A DNA stretch of 64,000 nt from Aquarana catesbeiana (GCF_042186555.1 NC_133326.1:695650700-695714699); one strand, 5' to 3'; positions 1 through 11,734 are shown, counted from the first letter of the stretch. The notes: generated by a model from the sequence alone, not told the origin. Made by a program: numbers and translations.

Positions 1-310
1 AAACTCATTCACACACAAAAAAATAAACAGTAAATACAATCACACAGTTTTGACAAGGTATTCATTAAAAAAAAAATAATGTCCCATATACATTTATTCT
101 CAACCACATTGTGTAGTGGTGCAGATCAGCATCAACCATGATGAACAATGCTATCGAAAAGAAAACTATCCAGCCGACTGAGTGACTCGATTGACCCCAT
201 TGATTTCCCTGAAAAGTTTTATTTTGAAAAGTGAATAGCTTAGTTGCCTATTTTTGTACTAAAATAATGTGCATGACAATTTATTTTTGTATTTATCTTT
301 AAAAATCTAT
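1..310. other. AT-rich sequence, no gene seen
   Basis: I see no open frame, tandem repeat or transposon end that I can support in this stretch. It has short A-runs only. Confidence 0.5.
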
Positions 311-610
311 ATAATATATCATGGGACACAGAGCTGCCATATTGTTCCCTACTCATATGGTTATGTGCCATCTACGGTTGACTGGAATGGCAAAAAGATA
401 GGAAGTCCTCTCCTTTAAAACCCTTCCAATACAGGAAGTACCTCAGTTTTGTAGCAAGCCATACATCCCAACATAGAGGGGAGGGATCTCTGTGTACCTT
501 AATGTATTCCAAGAAATGGATTTTATAGGTAAGCACAAAAAATACAGTTTTCCTTATCACACATCATGGGGCACAGAGCCAACATATTTCTTACTCATTG
601 GGATGTCCTT
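311..610. repeat. Possible interspersed repeat of unknown class
   Basis: A motif reading CATGGGACACAGAGC near 320 recurs as CATGGGGCACAGAGCC near 565 in the same orientation, and the stretch between them has the look of a dispersed repeat. I cannot name the family. No coding content is visible. Confidence 0.3.
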
Positions 611-839
611 GTTACATACCTTTCCGAAGCCGAGATGCTGAGAGTGGCTCTCCTTGCTGTTAAGCGCTCTAGACCCCTGGAGGTGGTACAGTGTGTATAG
701 AGCACAAAGAAGCACAAGTCACCAGCAGGTTTTAGCAGTACTTGAGCGATGATCACTAGGAGAACACTGGAAGGAGATAAGTGCTGAGAGAGCTGTAACT
801 CTGTGCGATGTTTGAGTTTATCACAAGTTTGAGCAAGAA

Positions 840-1110
840 GCCTGGCTGAGGCTCTAACCCGGGTGATCAGGCAGGTGGTTACTGTAGAGAAGTCCGTGGA
901 GAGAGCCGGGGTCAAGCACAGGTAATCAGGTACTACAAACCGGGGTCATGCACATGTGATCAGGCAGAAGAGGCAGTGGAAAGTCCTTAGTACAAGCCAG
1001 GGTCAAACACAGGGAGCAGGCAGGGTAGGCAGAGTTCTTAAAGCCGAGGTTGAAGTACTGTAGAGAGATCAAAGCAGGTCAGGGACAATCTGGGTCACAA
1101 CAGGTAAACA
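840..1110. repeat. Degenerate tandem repeat, about 40-60 bp unit
   Basis: Variants of 'caggtaatcaggcag', 'gtccgtgg/gtccttag' and 'gccggggtcaagcacag' alternate several times with drift between copies. It borders the Gypsy relic that begins at 1134 and may be part of an old LTR element or an unrelated minisatellite. The short open frames here are not believable genes. Confidence 0.35.
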
Positions 1111-1133
1111 CTTGATAACAGGAAGCAGGAAGC

Positions 1134-2205
1134 AACCATGGGTAGAAAATGTGCCATCTTTGAAAGACGGTCTACCACCACCAGAATGGTAGTGAACCTC
1201 TCAGAAGCGGGCAAGTCAATGATGAAATCCATAGAGATATTGCTCCAGGGCTGTTCTGGAATGGGTAAAGGTCTGGTAAAGTATGAAAACAGGATTTGGT
1301 GTTGGACCTCTTGTTAAGATGGCAAGTAATACATGGATTGACATAGTTCTTACAGTCTTGTCTCCAACCTGGCCACCAAAAGAGAGTTCTATCAGTTCAG
1401 AGGTTTTTTTGTACTCCAAAATGTCCTGCAAGTTTGTGATCATGAAAGGTCCTTAAGACTTGAAGTCTTACTTGCTGAGGAATGAAAATTTTATTCTGAA
1501 ACCACAGTAACCCATCTTGCTTCTTCAAGGAAGACTCCTCTGGTTCTGTACATTGGCTGGTTGAATAGGTAAAACATTTTGTGCAGACAGGAAGGTACCG
1601 GGTTCAGTTGTCTTGGGAGAATCTGGGAACATCTGGGAGAGTGCATCCACTTTTCCATTCTTGGAACCTGGTCGGTATGAGATATGAAAGTTAAACTTGG
1701 AGAAAAATATTGTCCATCGAGCTTGTCGGGGTCTTAAACGTTTTGCTGTCCTGAGGTACTCCAGGTTTTTATGATCCGTGAAGTTCATAATGGGATGGGC
1801 AGCTCCCTGACAGCAGGTACCTCCATTCTTCTAGAGCATAGCTAGTAGCTAGTAGCTCTCGATCACCCACTTCATAGTTCCTCTCTGGTGAACTTAATTT
1901 CCAGGAGGCAAAAGCTACAGGGTGAAGAAGGGCCTTATGTCCTTGTCTTTGTGACAAGATTGCTCCCGTGGCTGTCTCCGAACCATCCACTTCTAACACA
2001 TAGGGTAAGGCTGAGTCTGGGTGCTGCAGTATTGGAATGGAAAATAATAGGTTCTTGAGTTTATCAAAGGCTATTTATGCCTCTTGTGGTCACTGGAACC
2101 AACTTTGCCAGCGGGTCAACTGAATAACATCTGGCCTTTGCTTTGATTGATGAGAACCCCTTCACAAATCTTCGAAAAAAATTGGCAAAGCCCACGAATC
2201 GCTAA
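1134..2205 (-). pseudogene. Ty3/Gypsy retrotransposon pol relic (RT end, RNase H, integrase start)
   Basis: Read on the minus strand, the order is the canonical Gypsy one. Near 2190-2100 is the end of the reverse transcriptase connection ('FVGFANFFRRFVKGFSSI'). From 1999 to 1770 comes RNase H ('HPVAFASWKLSSPERNYEVG', 'RELLA'), then from 1788 to 1630 its continuation ('TDHKNLEYL', 'YRPGSKNGKVDALSQ'). From 1443 to 1216 is the integrase zinc-binding region, followed by 'TTILVVVDRLSKMAHFLP' down to 1134, where homology stops abruptly. The frame changes at about 1780, about 1450 and about 2050, with a stop near 2055, so the element cannot make pol. No LTR was found on either side. Confidence 0.85.
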
Positions 2206-2223
2206 AAAAAATCTTACAATTAC

Positions 2224-3066
2224 TTAAACCACTTCCCGACCACCCACTGCAGATATATTGTGGCAGGGCGGCCACTCTGTGCCAGGATCACGTACCTAGT
2301 ACATGACCTGACACTTCCAGGATTCTGGGCACGCATGCGCACTGCCAGGAGCCCAGGCTCCATTACCACAGACTCGATGTCTGCCGGCAACCGCCGATTG
2401 TGCAGTAGACAGGCAGAATGGCAATCTGCCTATGTAAACAAGGTAGATTGCTGTTCTGTCAGTAGAGAAGGTATTGATTCTGTGTTCCTGCAAATCAATA
2501 CCTTCCCATAGTAAAAGCACCTCCAACACAGTGAGAAAGCACAGGCTTGGCACACAGATAACCCTTTGGTCGCCCCTGATGTTAAACCCTTCCCAGACAG
2601 TGTCATTAGTACAGTTAGAGTGCATATTTTTAGCTGTGATCACTGTATTAGTGTCACTGGTTCCCAAAAAGTGTCAGTTAGTGTCCGATTGTCTGCTGCT
2701 ATATCGCAGTACCGCTATAAGTTGCTGAACACCGCCATTACAAATAAATAAATAGATAAAAACATCCCATAGTTTGTAGATGCTATAACTTTTGCGCAAA
2801 CTAATTAAAATACATATATACAATATATAAAGTGATGAAGAATTTTTTTTTAATTTTTGTTGGATATGTTTTATTGCAGAACGTAGCATTTTTTTTCGGG
2901 GCTTTTTGTTTATAGCGCAACAACTAAAAACTGCAGAGGTGATCAAATACCACCAAAAGAAAGCTCCATTTGTGGGGAAAAAAAAGAACAAACAGTAGGT
3001 TTTATTTGGGTACAGTGTCACGGTGACAAATTGTCAGTTAAATCTTCCTGAGGTTAAGTGGTTAAA
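2224..3066. mobile_element. TTAACC-ended dispersed repeat
   Basis: The element starts TTAAACCACTTCC and ends GGTTAAGTGGTTAA, so its ends are inverted copies of each other. Inside it carries a conserved block, 'gaggtgatcaaataccacc' followed by 'aaagaaagctc', that recurs near 13330, 18760, 45080 (reverse) and 53560. It therefore belongs to a high-copy family in this genome. It stops just before the homology among the OR promoters begins at about 3095. No transposase is visible. Confidence 0.65.
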
Positions 3067-3158
3067 ACAAGTAAAAACTTTACACACCTCTTCACTTCAC
3101 ACATGTCACCACCAATGGTATAGATCATTAGTATATCACTCTTTATTCTATAATAATG

Positions 3159-3205
3159 AGAGAATTATAATTTATTCCCTTTAGACTTTACATTAAGTAT
3201 AAAAG
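3159..3205 (+). promoter_or_regulatory. OR1 promoter: AATT block, TTCCC block and TATA box
   Basis: A perfect TATAAAAG lies at 3198-3205. About 25 bp upstream is AGAGAATTATAATTTATTCCC followed by TTTAGAC (from 3160), which combines homeodomain-type TAATT cores with a TTCCC half site resembling an Olf1/EBF element. The same arrangement occurs upstream of the other two OR genes at 26644-26700 and 44128-44194, whereas neighbouring intergenic sequence does not align. Vertebrate OR promoters are known for homeodomain and O/E-like sites. The factor assignment is inference and the conservation is observed. Confidence 0.7.
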
Positions 3206-3229
3206 GAGAAGCATGAATGCAATCTTGTT

Positions 3230-3473
3230 TTACAAGTTCCTTCAAGCTTCTTTCATCCAAATGCTTCACCACTGGGGAATTATAAGAACAACAAATTGTA
3301 CTGTTTTTATTTATTACAATCGGCAGTAAAATTAATATTTAAGCCACAATATAATAGTTAAATACATTCTGAATCAATTGAGAAAACCCATTTTAAATTT
3401 TACAGGAAAACGTAATCAAACAATTTAATCAAATGTGGGACACCAGATTTTTTTTCCTATTGTCACTAATGCA
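3230..3473 (+). other. Predicted noncoding first exon of OR1
   Basis: The start is set about 25-30 bp past the TATA box and the end at the consensus donor GTAAGT (3474-3479, context gca/GTAAGT). The interval aligns with the equivalent segments of the other two OR modules, including 'ggggaattataagaacaa', and the donor is identical in OR2 (26972). It would splice to the acceptor ending at 5375. No long open frame is present. The exact transcription start is not visible. Confidence 0.5.
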
Positions 3474-5375
3474 GTAAGTCTAATTGCATGTATTTTTGAA
3501 TGCTGGGAAAAAATGTTTACGTGTTTTGCATCTTTTGTCAGTATTATTGTAAAAAAGAAAAAAAAAACTGTCCTCAGTCTTATTTCAGTACCACGGAGGG
3601 GATTAGGCCTGCTCAATGTCTTTGAAATTCTAATCCCTCCTTTGCAATAAATGTTATTTATAAAATGTATATTAAAAAAAAAAACACTTTAAAACTTCCC
3701 ACAAAAAATATGAATGTGAAACCCTTACCTAACGTACATGCAACAGTAAATCTTTTCTTGGGGTTTTTTTTTGGGGGGGGGTGATTATTACAAAATTATT
3801 TGCTCAGCTAACATGCTGGGGATTTTACAGTTCATGTTTCTATTCATTCTGCAAAATGGTCACATGGCATTCATAGCTGTTGTTGGACTTGAATTACTTA
3901 AAGGGTAGATACACTTTTGAGGATTAAAAAAGTATAGCAAAAAAATATATAATAATAAGAATATAACATACACAATTGCTACACAAGCCATACAGTAATT
4001 TAATGTTTCTAAAAAATAACTTTTCAACCTGCAGCTGCTGTCATTTTATGTAAAATTTGATGCTATACGGAAACCCAGGAGCTCTCTGTACACTGTTGTA
4101 CAGAATGCCCCTGGAACCACCATTTCCTGCTTGTGCGATTGGCTTAGTAATTTTCCAGAATTTCTGTACTAAGACACAACTCACATTTTAGAAATCCCCT
4201 GCAACAGAAATTTTATTTTTGGTAAGATACTCCCCAAGAGTTAAATATGTCTAAAGGGATGTAGACATTGCAGCTTTTCTCATTATAACACCAGGTGATT
4301 ATAATGACCCAAATTCTCCCATTCAGAATCAGTCTGCAAAGGACATGGTGAAACAAACAGCTATTTCTTGAGATCAACAAAAGGTAGGAATCTGGTAGAA
4401 AGTTTGTTGCAATTCCTGCAGCAGGCATTGATCATCCAGAGGAGATTGCTCTCTTCTCAACAAAAGTGGAGTTACTCTTTAAAAATTGAGATGATGTGAA
4501 CATTAATCACTGCACCAAATAATAATAAAAGAAAAAATCTTAGTTTTTCTTTTTTTGAATCCCCTGCATATGACTATACTTATGTATGTACTTTACTACT
4601 CTATACATCACTTTACACTTTAGGAAACTATACTAGGGCTGTGAGAGAGAGGTATATTCATGAAAATGTTTAAGACAACAATTTTGTAGTTGGCAAGCAC
4701 CATGGTCTTTAAAAAAGGTCTACACTTTTCTTCCATCTTTGAATGTAAACCACCACACCCCTATAGCACTATATTTCTTTGTCCAGGTGCTTATTATGGC
4801 ACCTAAAGATTTAACTACATTTTTATATTATTTTAATATACAATTTGTTGTAAAATTTATCATCCTAAGCACTGCATTTACACAATTTCCCTCTTCAACT
4901 GTAGAACCCTGGATATTGCCGTAACTACTTTTCTAAACTTACTATTAATACATCTGCATTCTTAAAAAAATGCACATAGTGTATGTATAGCCAAGACTTA
5001 CTGAAATTTTGGAAAGAGTAGAGAAATGTTAAACACCTATCAGGTTATGTTTCTACTGCACAGAATTATGAATAACTCCTGATTGGTGAATTGAATGATT
5101 GTCCACAGATCAGACAGATCTTCATGCACATGTTCTTAGTAAGCAATGAATCTCCTGATTCCATTACGTCAACTAACTTTGATAGTAAGCTCTTGCTTTT
5201 TCTGTATTTATGTATTGTTTAACAATGGTATCCCAAAAGCAAATAGTCTAAAACTGTTACTTGACTGCCTAAATCTGCTCCAAAGACTTATACAACGTGT
5301 AATGCTGTGTTGTATTAATTCCTTGGGACTCCAAGTAAGGATTTTATAATGGTTTTATCCAGTTAATCTTTACAG
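3474..5375 (+). other. Predicted 5'UTR intron of OR1
   Basis: The interval runs from the GTAAGT donor to the acceptor TTTACAG that ends at 5375, followed by 'atgaagagatgaaaatg'. The acceptor and what follows align with OR2 (29985/29986) and OR3 (47742/47743). The stretch 3920-4020 aligns with OR2 29865-29975, where it lies directly against the acceptor; in OR1 an extra segment of about 1.35 kb separates the two. No other gene was seen in the intron. Confidence 0.5.
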
Positions 5376-5584
5376 ATGAAGAGATGAAAATGTTTTGCTA
5401 CATAGTTACTGAAGCTGAAAAAGACAGACGTCCATCTAGTTTAGTCAACTGCTAATATTTTTAAAGTTGAACCAGTTGATAATCAGTTGCAAAAGGTAAG
5501 CAGCATACCACTCTGGCTTGTTCTTATGAGGAACCAAAAATACCAGTCTTATCCAAGGACTTGAAAGACTTTTTGTCTTAAGTT

Positions 5585-6508
5585 ATGGTTCAGAACAATT
5601 TCACCATGATCACTGAGGTTCATCTTCTGGGATTTCATAATCTTTATCCTCTCAACATTTTGCTCTTCATTCTCTTTTTTATAATTTACTGTCTTACAAC
5701 AAGTTGGAACTTTCTCCTCATAGTTCTGGTGGCTATGATCAGAAACCTGCACTCTCCAATGTACATCTTCCTCAGTCAGCTTTCCTTCTCAGACATTATA
5801 ATGACCAACAGCATAAGTCCAATCTTGCTCCGTGTTTTGGTGGATCAACAAACCATCATCACCTTTACAGGCTGCCTAGCACAGTATTACTTCTTTAGTG
5901 CCTCTTTGGGCCTTGATACTATGCTGTTGACTGTGATGTCTTATGACAGATATCTTGCCATTTGTAACCCTCTACGTTATAATACTATTATGAACAATTT
6001 ATTTTGTTTGAAACTAATTATATCTTCTTGGTTAGTGAGCTTTTCTGCAATTATAAAATATGTTGTCTCAATTTCAAATTTAAACTTTTGTGGCTCAAAT
6101 GTCATTGACCATTTTTTCTGTGATCTTTCTCCTCTGTTGGCCCTTTCTTGTTCGGACACATATGTTGTACAGATTGAAGTTACTAGTATTACTATTCCTT
6201 CAGTGTTCCCATTTCTGTTCATCATTGTATCATATTGTTATATTGTTTTTACAATCTTAAGAATCCCTACAGTCACTGGAAGACAAAAAGCCTTCTCAAC
6301 TTGCAGCTCCCATCTTACAGTTGTGTCAATATATTTTGTTACTCTTCTTTGTACATATGTGGTTCCAACACGGGGAAAATCATCAACTTCCAGCAAAGTA
6401 CTCTCTCTTTTGTACACTGTCATGATTCCATTGATTAACCCTCTCATATATAGTTTTAGAAATACTGATATTCAAGAAGCTTTTCATAAAATTTGCAGCA
6501 TGCATTGA
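5585..6508 (+). CDS. Class II olfactory receptor, 307 aa (OR1)
   Basis: This is an odorant-binding rhodopsin-like GPCR of the plasma membrane of olfactory neuron cilia, coupling to the olfactory G protein by family knowledge. The protein has an N-glycosylation sequon at N5, seven hydrophobic segments (roughly 24-48, 57-79, 93-121, 140-160, 197-223, 236-260, 272-291), PMY at 58-60, C97, the MSYDRYLAIC motif from 118, loop cysteines at 169, 179 and 189, SY at 216-217, KAFSTCSSHL at 235-244 and PLINPLIYSFRN at 282-293. The length is normal for ORs. The single coding exon starts at the ATG shared with the two paralogues; a G at +4 favours this start. TM1 has W41-N42 instead of the usual GN. The sequence resembles family 11-type amphibian ORs; I assign no symbol. 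It looks intact. Confidence 0.95.
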   Translation: MVQNNFTMITEVHLLGFHNLYPLNILLFILFFIIYCLTTSWNFLLIVLVAMIRNLHSPMYIFLSQLSFSDIIMTNSISPILLRVLVDQQTIITFTGCLAQYYFFSASLGLDTMLLTVMSYDRYLAICNPLRYNTIMNNLFCLKLIISSWLVSFSAIIKYVVSISNLNFCGSNVIDHFFCDLSPLLALSCSDTYVVQIEVTSITIPSVFPFLFIIVSYCYIVFTILRIPTVTGRQKAFSTCSSHLTVVSIYFVTLLCTYVVPTRGKSSTSSKVLSLLYTVMIPLINPLIYSFRNTDIQEAFHKICSMH

Positions 6509-6682
6509 TATAACTTTGGCATACAAAGCATGCAAAACTTAACTCATGATTTTATCAAACTAAATGTAGTACTAAAAGTGTATAGATAAAGATTTTGTCT
6601 TTTGAAAATACATTTTTCTCCTCCTCTTTAGCCATCCATAGATTGGGAGTTGCTCATAACGAAAATGTAATGAATACTGATG

Positions 6683-6842
6683 AAGTTTTCTGAATCTGCA
6701 GCACTGGAATGAAGGAGAGATAGGAGAAGTGGGCCACCAGAGAGCAGGGACCTTCTGGTCTGGGTCTACCTTCCAATACAGCTAAAGAAGTGGTCCACTT
6801 ATCATTTCTCTCCTCCATTCTGGTGCTGCAGATTCAGAAAAC
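6683..6842. repeat. Inverted repeat in the OR1 3' flank
   Basis: Arms of about 53 bp begin with GTTTTCTGAATCTGCAGCAC at 6683 and end with the inverse of it at 6842, with a few mismatches and a loop of about 55 bp. The right arm aligns with the OR2 3' flank, where a hAT MITE has split it at 32057. The arm therefore acts as the empty site for that insertion. Confidence 0.75.
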
Positions 6843-6889
6843 TTGATCAACATTCAATGCTTCCATGAGCATCAGATATATAATATATT

Positions 6890-7806
6890 TGAATGGGTAT
6901 TTTAAATTCCTCTGTAGTATTAGACTGTATCTGTACTACAAACCAGCAGCTCTGGACAGTTCTAAACAGTTGGCCATGGGGCAAAAAAGGAATGATTTAC
7001 ATATTGCACTCAGTATCCTAGCATTCTAGTTTTTGGTGGAAATAAGGCATGAGGCAATAAGGCACCTTCTGTTTTAAGAAGGATCTATTGTGTTTTGCAT
7101 AGTTAGGGTGCAGGGGCGAGCTTTTTGTTTACTTTTAGCCCAACATAACTCATTTGGCTTAAATGCAGGGATCCCCTGCCTTAGACTCCTGTCATTTATA
7201 TTTTCCTCAGCACCAAGCCTGAAGCCTGATATGTTTAAGGACTAACAGGTTACGGAAGGGAGCAATCTGGTCTTTCTATTCTTTTCATTTGAAGTGCTTA
7301 CTGTCTATAATTACCTTAAAGCTAACCAAAGACATTTAATGGAGATATGGTAATAAAACCACAAAAAAAACAAAAAAAAACAAATGTTCATGATCATGAC
7401 ATATTCTAGTCATAAACTCAGTTGAAAAATGCCAGCACAACCCCACCATCCTTAGTTATCTGCAAATGGCCAACAGGACCCTGAATACAAACATTCAACT
7501 TGACACACTGAGGATACCTCCGATACTGATGTTTGTCGTTCAACAGAATTCTGAAATGTTATCACTTTTTGTCACTGAGATTTGTCATCTTATGTCTGTG
7601 GGTATCTAAGCATGCATGCTACTACTTTTGGCTGGAGAGTATTCATCAGCTGCGACAACTGACCTCATATGATTGATCCTTGTCTAAAAATTGTTCACAG
7701 GGTATTGACTTCAGATATAAAATGTTTAACCTTGAGCAAATGCAAACCTTCAGATTAAACTTAAAAATGATGAAATGGGGATAGTTCTTCATGTCTACAA
7801 GTACAC
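6890..7806. other. Intergenic sequence without recognised gene
   Basis: OR-module homology fades at about 6885. The rest holds A-rich tracts (7360-7385) and no open frame, repeat end or RNA gene that I can support. Confidence 0.4.
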
Positions 7807-7809
7807 TAA

Positions 7810-8287
7810 TGCCGCGTACACACGGTCAGACTTTTCATCTACAAAAGTCCGACAGCCTGTCCGACAGACTTTTGTCGGACTTTTGTCGGACTTTTGGCGG
7901 ACTTGCGGCAGACTTGCGGCAGACTTTCTTACGAACGACTTGCCTACATACGATCACACAAAAGTCAGATGGATTCGTAAGTGATGACGTACACCGGACT
8001 AAAATAAGGAAGTTGATAGCCAGTAGCCAATAGCTGCCCTAGCGTGGGTTTTTGTCCGTCGGACTAGCACACAGACGAGTGGATTTCTGGGTCCGGCGTA
8101 GTTACGGCGTAAAGATTTGAAGCATGTTTCAAATCTAAAGTCCATCAGATTTGAGGCTGGAAAAGTCCGCTGAAAGTCTGCTGAAAGTCCGGGGAAGCCC
8201 ACACACGATCGGATTGTCAGCCAGCTTTAGTCTGTCGGCGTCCGTCTGACTTTTGTAGACGAAAAGTCCGACCGTGTGTACGCGGCA
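7810..8287. mobile_element. TTA-flanked MITE (PIF/Harbinger-like), copy 1
   Basis: Perfect terminal inverted repeats start TGCCGCGTACACACGGTC and end with the exact inverse. The flanks are TAA on the left and TTA on the right, a TWA-type site with one mismatch. Inside are multiple 'aaaagtccgac' motifs and the phrase 'agccagtagccaatagctg', shared with the copies at 11735 and 53885. There is no coding capacity. PIF/Harbinger is inferred from the 3-bp TTA duplication shown at the 53885 copy. Confidence 0.8.
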
Positions 8288-8290
8288 TTA

Positions 8291-9900
8291 CAACATAAAG
8301 CACTTAACATTTGCAGCAGGTTCTTCCATATGTACTCAGCTCTCTGTAAAAAGTTGTTCAGATGTTTTTGCTGATTATATTAGCTGCTGAATGCCACTAT
8401 AGTGTGAGATCAACAGTCAGTCCTCTACTTTTCAAGCACTAATGCTAGATACCAATTAATCACCTATCTGGGTTCCTAGGCCTACCCACCTGCTACACAT
8501 GTTTTGACAGGTCCGATGCAGGTCTTCTAATTTGTAATTTTTATCAGAAACAGGAGTCCGTTTCCACTAGGAACACATCAGACAACTAAGGCTGTGAAGA
8601 GTGACAGGCCTTAGAGCAGTATAGGGAGTGATATGGCACACAGGGATAACTAGAGCTCATAACTAGAGATGGGAATTTAGAGTAAAAGTTCGCAAATTTC
8701 TAGAGAAGTCTGTAGTATATGGTTGATACACAAATCCTTATAGTTTGTGAGGATACATTTTTGCTCAATCCGGAACACCTTAATGCCACAAATCCAGGTG
8801 ATTGAAAATATCTCTATAATGGCAGATAAAACACAGCAGAGTGCACAATCTAAGTGTAATGGATATCATACATTTATTAAATGATGACAAATAGCAACTC
8901 ACAAAAATTAATAAAAATATGCTTATCATTGTTGATAGGTCCGAGTCTCAGCAAACACTGGGAATCAGGCATGCACAGAGAATTGTCAGATGTAGGACCT
9001 GTAAAAGCTGAGAAGAACACCAGGGGCACCAATCTAAGTGCACCATATTAGGTAATGTAAATAGAACAAGTTGATTGGCAACTAACTCAAAACCAGATGA
9101 AAAGTGCATGTAGTGGAAGATAGTGGAAGATGGTGGTGATAGCAGGTCGTTTTTGCCTCTGTCTGGGACAAATTCCATAGAACACTACTGATATCCAGGT
9201 TATACATGGTGTGCAAGAACACCGCTGACCTTGGACTGCAGCCCTAGGCTTGACAAAGAGGCAGATTCCTCAAAACACACAGGAATGCCCCTTATCATTA
9301 CTTCTGGTCTGGCTGCAGTACACTACACTTAGATTATATACTCTGTTGTATTTTAGAGGCCTTTTACAGGCCTTAGAGGAGACAGTGAGAGGAATTATCT
9401 CCCTAAGAGACTTTAGGGGATACTGGAGGCTAGGGCCACACAGTGGTAAAATTCAGTGGACATGGAGTACCAGCAAGACTGATGTGACACAGGCAGGCAC
9501 GGGGTGACTCTGGGTCCAAGGGAGGCAAGATATTCCAAGAACTCAGTAAAAACTGGCCTCTAATTGTCTACCCTTTAATGGAGATGGGAGCTCTAAAAAT
9601 GGCTGAAGCACAGAGGAGGAGCCTCCTGGATCTCGTTGCTGACCCAAGCCAAATTACATCTCCCAAGGTCTAAAAGTAAACAAAGGGGCCACATGTAAAA
9701 AACACTAAGAAAATAACTGCTAGGATACAGTTAAAGCAGTTTACAAAATCTTTTACCAAAAAACCTACCCATCTACCCACTTGCAATTTAATTTTTTCAG
9801 TTTAGTTTCTTCTTTTAGGAAGGAGTCACACAGAGAATTAGTAATCCATGCTACTGCGAGTCATAATATAAATTAGGAACGTTTTATTTTGTTAAGGTGT
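8291..9900. other. Unclassified intergenic DNA
   Basis: No believable gene. The part from about 8720 to 9700 has the feel of old noncoding transposon sequence, including a short tandem 'gatagtggaagat' at 9118, but no diagnostic ends or protein remnants were found. Confidence 0.35.
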
Positions 9901-9904
9901 TGAC

Positions 9905-11067
9905 AGGCCTCCCATCATGCTTGGCATCCTTACCTACCAACAAAATGGCCAACTCCTTAAGACACTCATGCACATGGACCATAGGGTGAGTACATGGATT
10001 GAAAACTGGCTACAAGGGCGTGTTCAGAGGGTGGTGATAAATGGGGAGTACTCAGAATGGTCAGGGGTGGGTAGTGGGGTTCCCCAGGGTTCTGTGCTGG
10101 GACCAATCCTATTTAATTTGTTCATAAACGACCTGGAGGATGGGATAAACAGTTCAATCTCGGTATTTGCAGACGATACTAAGCTAAGCAGGGCAATAAC
10201 TTCTCCGCAGGATGTGGAAATCTTGCAAAAAGACCTGAACAAATTAATGGGGTGGGCGACTACATGGCAAATGAGGTTCAATGTAGAAAAATGTAAAATA
10301 ATGCATTTGGGTGGCAAAAATATGAATGCAATCTATACACTGGGGGGAGAACCTATGGGGGAATCTAGGATGGAAAAGGACCTGGGGGTCCTAGTGGATG
10401 ATAGGCTCAGCAATGGCATGCAATGCCAAGCTGCTGCTAATAAAGCAAACAGAATATTGGCATGCATTAAAAGGGGGATCAACTGCAGAGATAAAACGAT
10501 AATTCTCCCGCTCTACAAGACTCTGGTCCGCCCGCACCTGGAGTATGCTGTCCAGTTCTGGGCACCAGTCCTCAGGAGGGACGTACTGGAAATGGAGCGA
10601 GTACAAAGAAGGGCAACAAAGCTAATAAAGGGTCTGGAGGATCTTAGTTATGAGGAAAGGTTGCGAGCACTGAACTTATTCTCTCTGGAGAAGAGACGCT
10701 TGAGAGGGGATATGATTTCAATTTACAAATACTGTACTGGTGACCCCACAATAGGGATAAAACTTTTTCGCAGAAGAGAGTTTAATAAGACTCGTGGCCA
10801 ATCATTACAATTAGAAGAAAAGAGGTTTAACCTTAAACTACGTAGAGGGTTCTTTACTGTAAGAGCGGCAAGGATGTGGAATTCCCTTCCACAGGCGGTG
10901 GTCTCAGCGGGGAGCATTGATAGCTTCAAGAAACTATTAGATAATCACCTGAATGACCGCAATATACAGGGATATGTAATGTAATACTGACACATAATCA
11001 CACACATAGGTTGGACTTGATGGACTTGTGTCTTTTTTCAACCTCACCTACTATGTAACTATGTAAC
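9905..11067 (+). mobile_element. CR1-type LINE, 5'-truncated, with a 355-aa open RT frame
   Basis: An uninterrupted frame from 9917 to 10984 encodes the C-terminal half of a non-LTR reverse transcriptase: GVPQGSVLGPILFNLFIND at residues 54-72, the catalytic FADD at 84-87, then the typical thumb and C-terminal region with 'RPHLEYAVQFW' and 'SLEKRRLRGDMISIYKY'. The 3' end is the short LINE tail 'ctatgtaactatgtaac' ending at 11067, characteristic of CR1-like elements, which lack poly-A. The N-terminal endonuclease and first RT motifs are missing, so it is dead on arrival despite the clean frame; that cleanness suggests a fairly young insertion. It directly abuts an L1 3' end at 11068. Confidence 0.85.
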
Positions 11068-11503
11068 ATCTTACTGGCAGCTAGGCTAGCTATAGTTAGA
11101 CATTGGACATATACTGTCCCACCGCTCCTTAGTAAATTGATAACTCTAACCTACATCCATATTGGCTACAAACAAATGCTATCTTCGGCTGAAGGTAAAT
11201 TGCTCAAGGCAGAAAAGGATTGGTCTGCCTGGTTTAATTGGTTCAACCATAGAGCAAGTTCCGCATTACAGTTTTTCATACCTCCTGGCATGGTATGATG
11301 ATGTAATTTATTTTTCTTACTATATCCCATGGAGTCGCTGGCTCCTTCATGACCAATGTTAATTTCATTTTGTTGACACTGTGCATTGTTATGTTCTTAA
11401 TACTTGTTATTATCTGCTTTCCTTATGGGCAAGTGTACCACTGCCTGTGTTCATTACAATCTGTATTCTTGTAAAAAACAATAAATATTATTAAAAGAAA
11501 TGA
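11068..11503 (+). mobile_element. L1-type LINE, ORF2 C-terminus and 3' end
   Basis: From 11068 the reading 'NILLAARLAIVRHWTYTVP' matches the C-terminal end of frog L1 ORF2, followed by about 60 further residues and a 3'UTR ending in AATAAATATTATTAAAAG near 11500. The upstream L1 body is not present next to it; a CR1 element ends exactly at 11067, so one LINE landed against or inside the other. Confidence 0.6.
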
Positions 11504-11734
11504 AAAACCTGTTGATCCTGCCTGAAACCTAGTAAGCTTGTAAGTTTCTGTAGTGAGCTGACAATGCTGCTATTAACTCTCAAACAAGGTTATAAGCCCT
11601 GCCCAGTTTACTTCCGTGGACTACAGAGCTGTACCAGAAAACGAATTAAGCCACCGGATTTAAGGACTGATAAGCTGCAATATAATACAGTTTTATTCTT
11701 GGGTTTAGATATACTTTAAGTATAGCATCACTTA

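Noticed and set aside
595..915. 106-codon minus-strand frame
   Set aside because: Lies in a degenerate tandem repeat, with no recognisable protein.
3530..3565. Poly-A tract near the OR1 leader donor as a retroposed tail
   Set aside because: The equivalent tract is present in all three OR modules, so it belongs to the module rather than to an insertion.
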